A DNA stretch of 33,124 bases from Massilia sp. UBA2604. Lineage in GTDB: Bacteria > Pseudomonadota > Gammaproteobacteria > Burkholderiales > Burkholderiaceae_D. Positions within the stretch are counted from its first letter, which is position 1; each line of letters opens with the position of its first letter. The notes below the pieces were generated by a model. It was not told the origin of the DNA. It ran no database searches and worked only from the letters and a program-made list of their open reading frames with translations. Location of the stretch: assembly GCA_002339265.1 (NCBI GenBank), contig DDKG01000169.1, positions 1-33,124 of the forward strand. Reading direction: 5' to 3'. The translations under genes were made by a program, and so were the position numbers. Positions 25,521-31,964 of the stretch are shown here, piece after piece.

Positions 25521-26537
25521 TCAGGCCGCAACTGGCCGCTGCAGTTTCACCCCACCACCCTCCTCGGTCATGGTCTGCTCCAGCAGCTTCACCAGCGCAT
25601 ACGCCGAATCGATATGCGGTGTCGGCGTGCCGGTCATGCGCGCCAGTTCGATCACCGAGCCGACCAGTGCATCGATCTCTGGCCCCCTGCCCGCCTCCAC
25701 GTCCTGCAGCATCGAGGTCTTGTGCTTGCCGATCTGCGCGGCGCCCTCGATGCGCCGGTCCAGGGTCACGCGGAAGGTGATGCCCAGCTTGGTCGCGACC
25801 GCTTCTGCCTCGCGCATCATCTCCGCCGCCAGCTCGCGCGTGAGCGGGTATTCGCAGATGTCGACCAGGGTCGAATGCGCCAGCGCGCTGATCGGGTTGA
25901 AGCTGACGTTGCCCCACAGCTTGAGCCAGATCTCGGCGCGGATATTGTCCAGTACCGGCGACTTGAAACCGGCGTTCTGGAAGACGGCCGACACCGCAGC
26001 CACCCGTTCGCTCGCCGTCCCGTCCAGTTCCCCCAGCGGAAAGCGTGAGCCTTCGATGTGCCGGATCACGCCCGGCGCCACCAGCTCGGCGGCCGGATAG
26101 ACCACGCAGCCGAGCACCCGTTCCGGCGGAATCCGGCGCGCCAGTTCGCCGCCGGCATCGACGCTGTGCACGGTGCGCCCGTCGAACTCCCCGCCATGGC
26201 GGTGGAAATACCAGAACGGTATGCCGTTCTGCATCGTCACCACCACGGTGCGCGGCCCGAACAGCTTGCCGATCTGGGCCGACACGCCGTCGACCTGGTG
26301 CGCCTTCAGCGCCAGGATCACCAGGTCCTGCTCGCCGGCCGCGTCATAGTCGTCCGTGGCGCGCACTTGCGAGGCGATCTTCTCCTCTCCGTCCATCTCG
26401 ATGAGCTTGATCCCGTTCGTGCTGATCGCCGCCAGATTGGCGCCCCGCACTATGAATGTCACCTCTTCGCCCGCCAGCGCCAGCCTGGCGCCGACCAGGC
26501 CGCCGATGGCCCCCGCTCCAATTACTGCGATCTTCAT
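25521..26537 (-). CDS. PanE-family 2-ketoacid reductase (2-dehydropantoate 2-reductase family)
   Basis: A 338-aa NADP-dependent reductase of the KPR fold. The N-terminal Rossmann motif is MKIAVIGAGAIGGLVGARLA, followed by ALKAHQ (Lys of the family) and MQNGIP. The C-terminal helical domain has KLWGNVSFNPISAL (catalytic Lys/Asn region) and T-S-M-L-Q-D-V-E-A-G-R. The frame extends upstream to 26861 but only through the FAH gene; ATG 26537 with GGGGTGGG is the start. It lies 20 bp after the FAH-family gene, so the two are co-transcribed. In this setting it may reduce a 2-ketoacid other than ketopantoate; that is inference. Confidence 0.88.
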   Translation of the reverse strand: MKIAVIGAGAIGGLVGARLALAGEEVTFIVRGANLAAISTNGIKLIEMDGEEKIASQVRATDDYDAAGEQDLVILALKAHQVDGVSAQIGKLFGPRTVVVTMQNGIPFWYFHRHGGEFDGRTVHSVDAGGELARRIPPERVLGCVVYPAAELVAPGVIRHIEGSRFPLGELDGTASERVAAVSAVFQNAGFKSPVLDNIRAEIWLKLWGNVSFNPISALAHSTLVDICEYPLTRELAAEMMREAEAVATKLGITFRVTLDRRIEGAAQIGKHKTSMLQDVEAGRGPEIDALVGSVIELARMTGTPTPHIDSAYALVKLLEQTMTEEGGGVKLQRPVAA

Positions 26538-26557
26538 GACCCACCCCTTGTCGTCGT

Positions 26558-27325
26558 TTACTCGAACCGATTGATGAGCTTTCCGATGCCGTCGATCTCT
26601 ACCTCGATCGTGCTGCCCGGGCGCATCGAGCCGACGCCGACCGAAGTCCCGCACAGCAGGAGGTCGCCCGGCTCCAGTGTCATGTCTTGCGATATCTTGC
26701 TGACCAGCTCGGCCACCGAAAACACCATGTCGTTGACCGGATAATCCTGGCGCACCTCGCCATTCAGGGTGGTGCGCACGACCAGCATCGCTGGGTTGAG
26801 CCCGGTGGCGATCACCGGGCCGAACGGGCAGAAGGTATCGAAACCCTTGGCGCGCACCCATTGCGGAAAGGTCGGGTCGCGGCCGATGATCTCGCCCACG
26901 GTGACGTCGTTGGCGCAGGTGTAGCCGAACACGTAGTCAGCCGCTTCTTCCACCGGGACGGCGCTGCAGCGGCGGCCGATCACGATCGCCAGCTCGCCCT
27001 CGAACGCCACCTTGCCCTCGCACAGCGGCTTGCGGATCGTGCCGCCCGGCGCCAGGTAGGTCGTCGACGGCTTCATCAGGTACAGCGGCTCGGCTGGGGG
27101 CGCCAGGCCCAGCTTCTGGCCGAGCGCATGGAAGTTGTTCCACATCGCCAGGACCTTGCCCGGCACGCACGGGGTGAGCACCTCGACCTCGGCCAGGTTG
27201 ATCGCCAGGTCGGTGCGTCGCGGACTGTCGAACATATCGCCCTTGAAGATCCGGATCTTGTCGCCCTCGATCGTGCCAAAACGGACGGTATCGAGGTGTT
27301 GGAAGCGTATCCAGTGTCGGATCAT
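26558..27325 (-). CDS. Fumarylacetoacetate hydrolase family protein
   Basis: A 255-aa FAH-fold protein. The metal-binding residues sit in F-E-G-E-L-A-I-V-I-G (two Glu) and Y-T-C-A-N-D-V-T (Asp). The lid motif K-G-F-D-T-F-C-P-F-G-P and the terminal GTSVGVGSMRPGSTIEVEIDGIG are typical. Members hydrolyse or decarboxylate beta-dicarbonyl or 2-ketoacid compounds, including oxaloacetate-decarboxylase-like enzymes; the substrate here cannot be told. It forms a pair with the PanE-family gene 20 bp downstream. A degenerate Fnr-type box lies 65-80 bp upstream of its start. Confidence 0.9.
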   Translation of the reverse strand: MIRHWIRFQHLDTVRFGTIEGDKIRIFKGDMFDSPRRTDLAINLAEVEVLTPCVPGKVLAMWNNFHALGQKLGLAPPAEPLYLMKPSTTYLAPGGTIRKPLCEGKVAFEGELAIVIGRRCSAVPVEEAADYVFGYTCANDVTVGEIIGRDPTFPQWVRAKGFDTFCPFGPVIATGLNPAMLVVRTTLNGEVRQDYPVNDMVFSVAELVSKISQDMTLEPGDLLLCGTSVGVGSMRPGSTIEVEIDGIGKLINRFE

Positions 27326-27389
27326 GGGAGGTCTCTCGTGCGTCGGGTCGGTGGATGGGCTGATTGTGGAAGAACGATTTCCGTATATC

Positions 27390-27405
27390 CTTGACCACGG
27401 TTAAG
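27390..27405. promoter_or_regulatory. Second Fnr-type box, upstream of the FAH-PanE pair
   Basis: CTTGACCACGGTTAAG keeps the frame TTGAC-N4-GTTAA with two of its half-site pairs unmatched. It shares TTGACCA and its spacing with the perfect box at 24662-24677. It lies in the 110-bp gap between the 105-aa gene and the FAH gene. Confidence 0.5.
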
Positions 27406-27435
27406 ATTCGAAAATCTCCGCTCAGCAGGCGGAAA

Positions 27436-27753
27436 CTAGACCCCGATCTGCCGCTGCTGGAGCGCGGACCAGTCGATGAAGGCCGCGGGATTGCAGCCGG
27501 CGGCGCTCAGCTGCGACTGGCAGCGCGCCTTGGCGGCCAGGATCGCGTCGACCAGAAAATCGGCGTCGTGCGCGATCAACAGGTGGGGCTGATGCCGCGC
27601 CAGGTAGTTGCGCAGGCCGGTGCGGTCATCGGCGTCGCCGACCGCGCTCGCATACAGTCCGGTATCCCAGACCCAGCTCAGTCCCAGTTCATGAAAGGCC
27701 GCGTTATAGGCGTTGCATTCGGCATCGTCACTGCTGCTGCGGATCGTCGTCAT
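27436..27753 (-). CDS. Hypothetical protein, 105 aa
   Basis: Starts MTTIRSSSDDAECNAYN at ATG 27753, preceded by GGAGAG; an upstream ATG at 27810 has no such site. The sequence is soluble and mixed alpha-helical, with a central AFHELGLSWVWDTGLYAS, then LRNYLARHQPHLLIAHDADF and a C-terminal CNPAAFIDW. There is no signal peptide or membrane segment. I do not recognise a family. It lies upstream of the FAH-PanE pair on the same strand but with its own probable promoter, back-to-back with the LysR gene. Codon use resembles its neighbours. Confidence 0.75.
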   Translation of the reverse strand: MTTIRSSSDDAECNAYNAAFHELGLSWVWDTGLYASAVGDADDRTGLRNYLARHQPHLLIAHDADFLVDAILAAKARCQSQLSAAGCNPAAFIDWSALQQRQIGV

Positions 27754-27880
27754 GGCACTCTCCAGTGGTGGTTGTGGTCGAGCTGTCTGAAATCCATCGT
27801 AGTCCAACAAAATGATGAGTAATAGTGAAAGTTTTTAGGGATAATCATTCACGACTACTTATACGTGGGCGGGGGAAGCG

Positions 27881-28813
27881 ATGAAGAACGCGACACTGCG
27901 TCAACTGAAGGTCTTCGAGACGGTCGCGCGCCGCCTCAGCTTTTCGCGCGCCGCCGAGGAGCTGCACCTCACCCAGCCGGCCGTGTCGACCCAGGTCCGC
28001 ACGCTCGAGGGCCATGTGGGGATGCCCTTGTTCGAGCAGCTGGGAAAGAAGATTTACCTGACCCAGGCGGGCGACGAGCTGCTGCACTTCTGTCGCGCCA
28101 TCATCCAGCAGTTCGATGAAGCGGAAGATGCGATGGCGCAGCTCAAAGGGATTGCCGGCGGTAAGTTGAATGTGGCAGTCATCAGTGCCGGCGACTATTT
28201 CTTTCCGCAACTGATGGTCGCCTTCGCGCGCCAGCATCCGGGTGTGCAGCTGAACCTGACCGTGCACAACCGCGAGGAGCTGCTGGACAAGCTGGCGGCG
28301 AACCGCACCGACCTGGCCGTGATGGTGCGTCCGCCGGCCGAACTCGACACGCAGAACGATGCCTTCGCGCCCCATCCCTATGTGATCGTGGGCGCGCCCG
28401 ACCATCCGCTGGCCGGACGCGGACCTGTTTCGATGGCGGAGCTGATCCGTCACCCGTTCGTGATCCGCGAACCGGGTTCCGATACCTGGTTCTCGATGCA
28501 GGATGCTTTCGGCCCCCACCTGGCCGAACTGACTGTCGCGATGGAGATCAAAAGTACCGAGACGATCAAGCAGGCGGTGATCGCCGGGATCGGACTGGGC
28601 TTCCTGTCGGCGCATACGATCGGCCGCGAGCTTGCCGCGCGCAGCCTGGTGGTGCTGGAGGTCGAGGGTTTTCCCTTGATGCTCAACTGGTATGTCGTGC
28701 ATCGGCGCGAGAAGCGACTGCCGCCGGTGGCGCGGGCGTTCCGCCAGTTTCTGCTGGAAGAAGGCAAGACCCGCATCGCGGACCTGATTCCGGCAGCCCC
28801 AGTGGACGTCTGA
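27881..28813 (+). CDS. LysR-type transcriptional regulator
   Basis: A 310-aa LTTR. The winged helix-turn-helix (residues 1-60) has TLRQLKVFETVARRLSFSRAAEELHLTQPAVS and the L-F-E-Q-L-G-K-K wing. A co-inducer-binding domain follows from about residue 92 (KLNVAVISAGDYFFPQL; AVIAGIGLGFLSAHTIGREL). It resembles the CbbR/CysB-like branch that responds to carbon or energy metabolites, a loose judgement. A GGGGGA site precedes ATG 27881. It is divergent from the 105-aa gene; GTGAA ... TTCAC half-sites in the 127-bp intergenic gap could be its own operator. Whether it controls gcl, whose promoter is outside the window, is open. Confidence 0.93.
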   Translation: MKNATLRQLKVFETVARRLSFSRAAEELHLTQPAVSTQVRTLEGHVGMPLFEQLGKKIYLTQAGDELLHFCRAIIQQFDEAEDAMAQLKGIAGGKLNVAVISAGDYFFPQLMVAFARQHPGVQLNLTVHNREELLDKLAANRTDLAVMVRPPAELDTQNDAFAPHPYVIVGAPDHPLAGRGPVSMAELIRHPFVIREPGSDTWFSMQDAFGPHLAELTVAMEIKSTETIKQAVIAGIGLGFLSAHTIGRELAARSLVVLEVEGFPLMLNWYVVHRREKRLPPVARAFRQFLLEEGKTRIADLIPAAPVDV

Positions 28814-28830
28814 CGCCAGGCAACACCCGG

Positions 28831-28850
28831 CCCTCCCTCATCTTGGAGGG
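28831..28850 (+). terminator. Hairpin after the LysR gene
   Basis: The stem CCCTCC / GGAGGG with an 8-nt loop is flanked by CAAC and GTTG, which pair further out. It is 17 bp past the LysR stop. The T-rich stretch CTTCTTTTTCTCTC follows about 20 bases later, so termination efficiency is uncertain. Confidence 0.45.
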
Positions 28851-28985
28851 ACCGTTGTGGCGCAGCAACTTCTTTTTCTCTCACAAAAATGGGTGAACCG
28901 CGTTGCCCAGAGTGAGCTTACGTCCGCACAGCAGTTATAAAGTGCCGACATTCACACTTCACATAACTGGTATCAGAACTCGAAA

Positions 28986-29015
28986 TTGGAAGCGCCAGTA
29001 AGTAGTCCCTATATT
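28986..29015 (+). promoter_or_regulatory. Promoter of the 51-aa small protein
   Basis: TTGGAA (28986-28991), an 18-bp spacer and TATATT (29010-29015) put the start near 29022, leaving a leader of about 30 nt with the AGGAG site at 29041-29045. The rest of the 238-bp gap after the LysR gene shows only its hairpin. Confidence 0.55.
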
Positions 29016-29051
29016 TACAGCATCGCACAAACCAACTTCCAGGAGTTCAAC

Positions 29052-29207
29052 ATGATCAACGCACCAGCCGAAACCAATTTCGCAGCTCCGTCGCACTCGC
29101 TGCTGTCGCTCGTCGTCGCTTTCTTCACGCTGAGCCTGCGCGAAAAGCTCGAGCCAGGCTACACCGGCCAGGATTCGGACCCAGCCTACTACGGTTGCGG
29201 CCTGTAA
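29052..29207 (+). CDS. Small protein of unknown function, 51 aa
   Basis: Starts MINAPAETNFAAPSHSLL at ATG 29052 with a near-ideal AGGAG seven bases upstream. The middle (LLSLVVAFFTLSLREKLEPG) is a hydrophobic/amphipathic helix with a basic end, long enough to lie on or span the membrane. The C terminus is polar and aromatic and ends D-P-A-Y-Y-G-C-G-L with a single Cys. A promoter lies upstream and a strong hairpin directly downstream, so it looks like an independent, well-expressed mini-gene. I recognise no family; a membrane microprotein or a peptide precursor are both possible, and no modification or export genes adjoin it. Confidence 0.75.
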   Translation: MINAPAETNFAAPSHSLLSLVVAFFTLSLREKLEPGYTGQDSDPAYYGCGL

Positions 29208-29219
29208 TTCCGCGCTCCG

Positions 29220-29243
29220 GCGCCGCACCACATGGTGCGGCGC
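29220..29243. terminator. Strong hairpin after the small-protein gene
   Basis: GCGCCGCACCA-CA-TGGTGCGGCGC, an 11-bp perfect inverted repeat 13 bp past the stop, between convergent genes. It has no T-run on either side, so it may act as an mRNA-stabilising end or bidirectional block rather than a classical intrinsic terminator. Confidence 0.6.
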
Positions 29244-29265
29244 GACACAACGGCGGCGGGGGCCA

Positions 29266-30198
29266 TCAGCGCCCCATGAGCGCACGCACGTGCGCCGCAC
29301 TGCCGCCAGCCAGTCCCTCGGCGCTGTAGCCGCCTTCGAGGATCGAGACGATCCGGCCCTCGCACATCTCTCCCGCTACCATCATCACCTCGCGTGTAAT
29401 CCAGGCGAAATCCTCGTCTTCCAGCGCCATATTGGCCAGGGGGTCGCCATGGTGCGCGTCGAACCCGGCCGACATGACGATCAGCTGTGGCGCGAAGCGC
29501 CGCAATGCCGGCAGCAACTCGCCCGCGATCTGCGCGCGAAACAGCTTCGAGCCGCAGCCCGGCGGCAGCGGCAGGTTGACGATATTGCCGCTGGCGCCCG
29601 TCTCGCTGGCGGCGCCGGTCCCCGGATACAGCGGCGACTGGTGGCTCGACCCGAGGAATAGCTGCGGGCGGTGGAAGAACGCCGCTTGCGTTCCATTGCC
29701 ATGATGGACGTCGAAATCGACGACGGCGACGCGCTGCAGGCCGTGCGCGTCGAGGGCATAGGCCGCGGCGATCGCGGCCTGGTTGAAGATGCAGAAGCCC
29801 ATCGCCCGCTCCGGCTCGGCGTGGTGGCCGCATGGCCGGGTGGCGCAGAAGACGTTGGCGGCCTCGCCCGCCATCACCGCATCGACGCCGGCGCAGGCGG
29901 CGCCGACGCACCGCATCACCGCCTCCCAGCTGCCGGGCGACATCAGGGTGTCGCCGCCATCCAGCGCCACCAGGCCGCTGTTTGGGGCCGCGGCGGCGAT
30001 CGCGTCGACATACTCGGCGCCGTGCACCAGCAACACCTGTTCGCGCGTGCCGAGCGGCGCCTCGCGCCAGGCCAGCTGCGAAAATTCCGGCTGGCGCAAC
30101 GCCTTCATCACCACATGGATGCGCTGCGGCGATTCGGGATGGCCCGGCCCGGGCTCGTGCCCCAGGCAGGCCGGATGATGAAACACCCAGGTTTCCAT
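29266..30198 (-). CDS. Histone deacetylase-family (class II HDAC / acetoin-utilisation-like) deacetylase
   Basis: A zinc-dependent amidohydrolase of the arginase-deacetylase fold, 310 aa. It has the catalytic His pair (R-P-C-G-H-H-A-E-P), the zinc ligands in D-F-D-V-H-H-G-N-G-T-Q and S-A-G-F-D-A-H-H-G-D-P, and the active-site Tyr in L-E-G-G-Y. Bacterial members deacetylate lysines or small acetylamides such as polyamines. ATG 30198 has AGGGGA upstream. It lies 28 bp after glxR on the same strand, making it the apparent last gene of the gcl-hyi-glxR operon, so a link to control of this pathway by deacetylation is possible but unproven. Confidence 0.9.
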   Translation of the reverse strand: METWVFHHPACLGHEPGPGHPESPQRIHVVMKALRQPEFSQLAWREAPLGTREQVLLVHGAEYVDAIAAAAPNSGLVALDGGDTLMSPGSWEAVMRCVGAACAGVDAVMAGEAANVFCATRPCGHHAEPERAMGFCIFNQAAIAAAYALDAHGLQRVAVVDFDVHHGNGTQAAFFHRPQLFLGSSHQSPLYPGTGAASETGASGNIVNLPLPPGCGSKLFRAQIAGELLPALRRFAPQLIVMSAGFDAHHGDPLANMALEDEDFAWITREVMMVAGEMCEGRIVSILEGGYSAEGLAGGSAAHVRALMGR

Positions 30199-30226
30199 GT
30201 GATTCCCCTGCTGGTGGGTCCCCGCC

Positions 30227-31114
30227 TCAGGCGGCGGCGATGGCGTGGTTCGACATCCGCTCGATCGCCTGGCACAGCGCCGAATGATCGAGCTGGGCCA
30301 TGCCGTGGGCGGCGCAGGAATTCATCAGCTCCTGGGCGGTGGCGGTGCTGGGCAGCGAGAGACCGAGGCTTTTCGCGCCCTGCAGCGCCAGGTTCAGGTC
30401 CTTCTGGTGCAGCTCGATGCGGAAGCCCGGCGCGAAGGTGCGCTTGACCATCCGTTCGCCATGCACTTCCAGGATGCGCGAGGCGGCAAAGCCGCCCATC
30501 AGCGCCTGCCTGACCCGGGCCGGATCGGCGCCGGCCTTCGAGGCGAACAGCAGCGCCTCTGCTACCGCCTGGATGTTCAGCGCGACGATGATCTGGTTCG
30601 CCACCTTGGTGGTCTGGCCATCGCCATTGCCGCCCACCAGCGTGATGTTCTTGCCCATCAGCTCGAACAGCGGCCGGGCGCGGTCGAAGGCCTCCTGCCC
30701 GCCACCCACCATGATGGTGAGCGTCGCCGCGCGCGCCCCCACCTCGCCGCCCGACACCGGCGCGTCGAGGTAGTCGCACTGGCGCTTGTTGATCTTCTTC
30801 GCGAATTCCTTGGTGGCCATCGGCGAGATCGAGCTCATGTCGATCACGATCTTGCCCGGCGTGAGGCCCGCCGCCACGCCGTCTTCGCCGAACAGCACCT
30901 GTTCGACGTGCGGGGTGTCGGGCACCATCACGATGATGATGTCGGCGCGCTTGGCCACCTCGGTGGCGTTGGTGCACACGGTGGCGCCGCCCTCGATCAG
31001 GGCCAGCGGCGGATTTTTCAGGTCGTGCAGGTACAGCTTGCAGCCGCCCTCCTGCAGCTTGGTGGCCATGGGGCCGCCCATGATGCCCAGGCCGATGAAT
31101 CCTACTTTCGTCAT
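30227..31114 (-). CDS. glxR: 2-hydroxy-3-oxopropionate (tartronate semialdehyde) reductase
   Basis: Reduces tartronate semialdehyde to D-glycerate with NAD(P)H. The 295-aa beta-hydroxyacid dehydrogenase has the Rossmann motif G-F-I-G-L-G-I-M-G-G-P-M-A at the N terminus, the substrate loop DAPVSGGEVGARAATLTIMVGG and the catalytic Lys in G-Q-T-T-K-V-A-N-Q. KDLNLAL in the C-terminal domain is family typical. I chose ATG 31114 because GGAGGAG lies ahead of it; ATG 31141, which overlaps the hyi stop as ATGA, is an alternative adding nine residues. It could also be named garR. Confidence 0.95.
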   Translation of the reverse strand: MTKVGFIGLGIMGGPMATKLQEGGCKLYLHDLKNPPLALIEGGATVCTNATEVAKRADIIIVMVPDTPHVEQVLFGEDGVAAGLTPGKIVIDMSSISPMATKEFAKKINKRQCDYLDAPVSGGEVGARAATLTIMVGGGQEAFDRARPLFELMGKNITLVGGNGDGQTTKVANQIIVALNIQAVAEALLFASKAGADPARVRQALMGGFAASRILEVHGERMVKRTFAPGFRIELHQKDLNLALQGAKSLGLSLPSTATAQELMNSCAAHGMAQLDHSALCQAIERMSNHAIAAA

Positions 31115-31137
31115 GATGGTCTCCTCCATTTGTGGTG

Positions 31138-31944
31138 TCATGCGACGCGGGCCACGGGCGGCGCCTGCAGGCCGTGATCGGCCATCCAGTGCAGGCCCTG
31201 GGCGGTGCTGGCCCGGGGCTTGTATTCGCAGCCGACCCAGCCCTCATAGCCGATCTCGTCGAGCATGCCGAGCAGGTAGCGGTAGTTGATCTCGCCCGTG
31301 CCCGGTTCGAAGCGTCCCGGGTTGTCGGCCAGCTGGATGTGGGCAATCTGGCCAAGGTTGGCCTTGATCGTCGCCGCCAGCTCGCCCTCCATGCGCTGCA
31401 TGTGATAGATGTCGTACTGCAGGAACAGGTTGTCGGCGCCGGTCGCGCGGATGAGCTCCAGCGCCTGGCGCGTGCCGTGCAGGAAGAAGCCGGGGATATC
31501 GAAGGTGTTGATCGGTTCGATCAAGAGGCGAATCCCCTCTTCCTTGAGCTTGCCGGCGGCGAACTGGAGGTTGGCCAGCAGCGTGACGTAGGCTTCCTCC
31601 AGCATGACGCCGGGCGGGACGATGCCGGCGAGACAGTTGATCTGCCTGACGCCGAGCGCCTTCGCATACTCGATCGCCGCGCCGACGCCGTCCTCGAATT
31701 CCTTTTCGCGTCCCGGATGGCAGGCGATGCCGCGCTCGCCGCCCGCCCAGTCGCCGGCCGGCAGGTTGTGCAGCACCAGCTCGAGGCGCAATGCATCGAG
31801 ACGGGCGGCGATGTCGTCCGCCCGGTACGCATACGGGAACAGGAATTCCACGCCGCGGAAGCCCGCCTTGGCGGCGTGCTCGAAGCGGTCGAGGAAATCG
31901 ACTTCGTTGAACAGCATGGTCAGGTTGGCGGCAAGTCGGGTCAT
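31138..31944 (-). CDS. hyi: Hydroxypyruvate isomerase
   Basis: Interconverts hydroxypyruvate and tartronate semialdehyde in the glycerate pathway. The 268-aa TIM-barrel protein of the xylose-isomerase-like family begins RLAANLTMLFNEVDFLDRF. The metal-binding and catalytic Glu residues are in L-I-E-P-I-N-T-F-D-I-P-G-F and G-C-E-Y-K-P, with Q-Y-D-I-Y-H-M-Q and Q-L-A-D-N-P-G-R between them; this set separates Hyi from generic sugar isomerases. ATG 31944 is preceded by AGGAG. It lies 20 bp after gcl and just ahead of glxR. Confidence 0.95.
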   Translation of the reverse strand: MTRLAANLTMLFNEVDFLDRFEHAAKAGFRGVEFLFPYAYRADDIAARLDALRLELVLHNLPAGDWAGGERGIACHPGREKEFEDGVGAAIEYAKALGVRQINCLAGIVPPGVMLEEAYVTLLANLQFAAGKLKEEGIRLLIEPINTFDIPGFFLHGTRQALELIRATGADNLFLQYDIYHMQRMEGELAATIKANLGQIAHIQLADNPGRFEPGTGEINYRYLLGMLDEIGYEGWVGCEYKPRASTAQGLHWMADHGLQAPPVARVA

Positions 31945-31964
31945 CTCGGTCTCCTGTGCTCGTG

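Noticed and set aside
26538..26861. An N-terminal extension of the PanE-family protein
   Set aside because: It lies inside the FAH gene in another frame, and the Rossmann motif begins exactly at Met 26537.
28986..29051. A longer 73-aa version of the small protein
   Set aside because: It would start at a TTG with no ribosome binding site, and that TTG is the predicted -35 element; ATG 29052 has a strong AGGAG.
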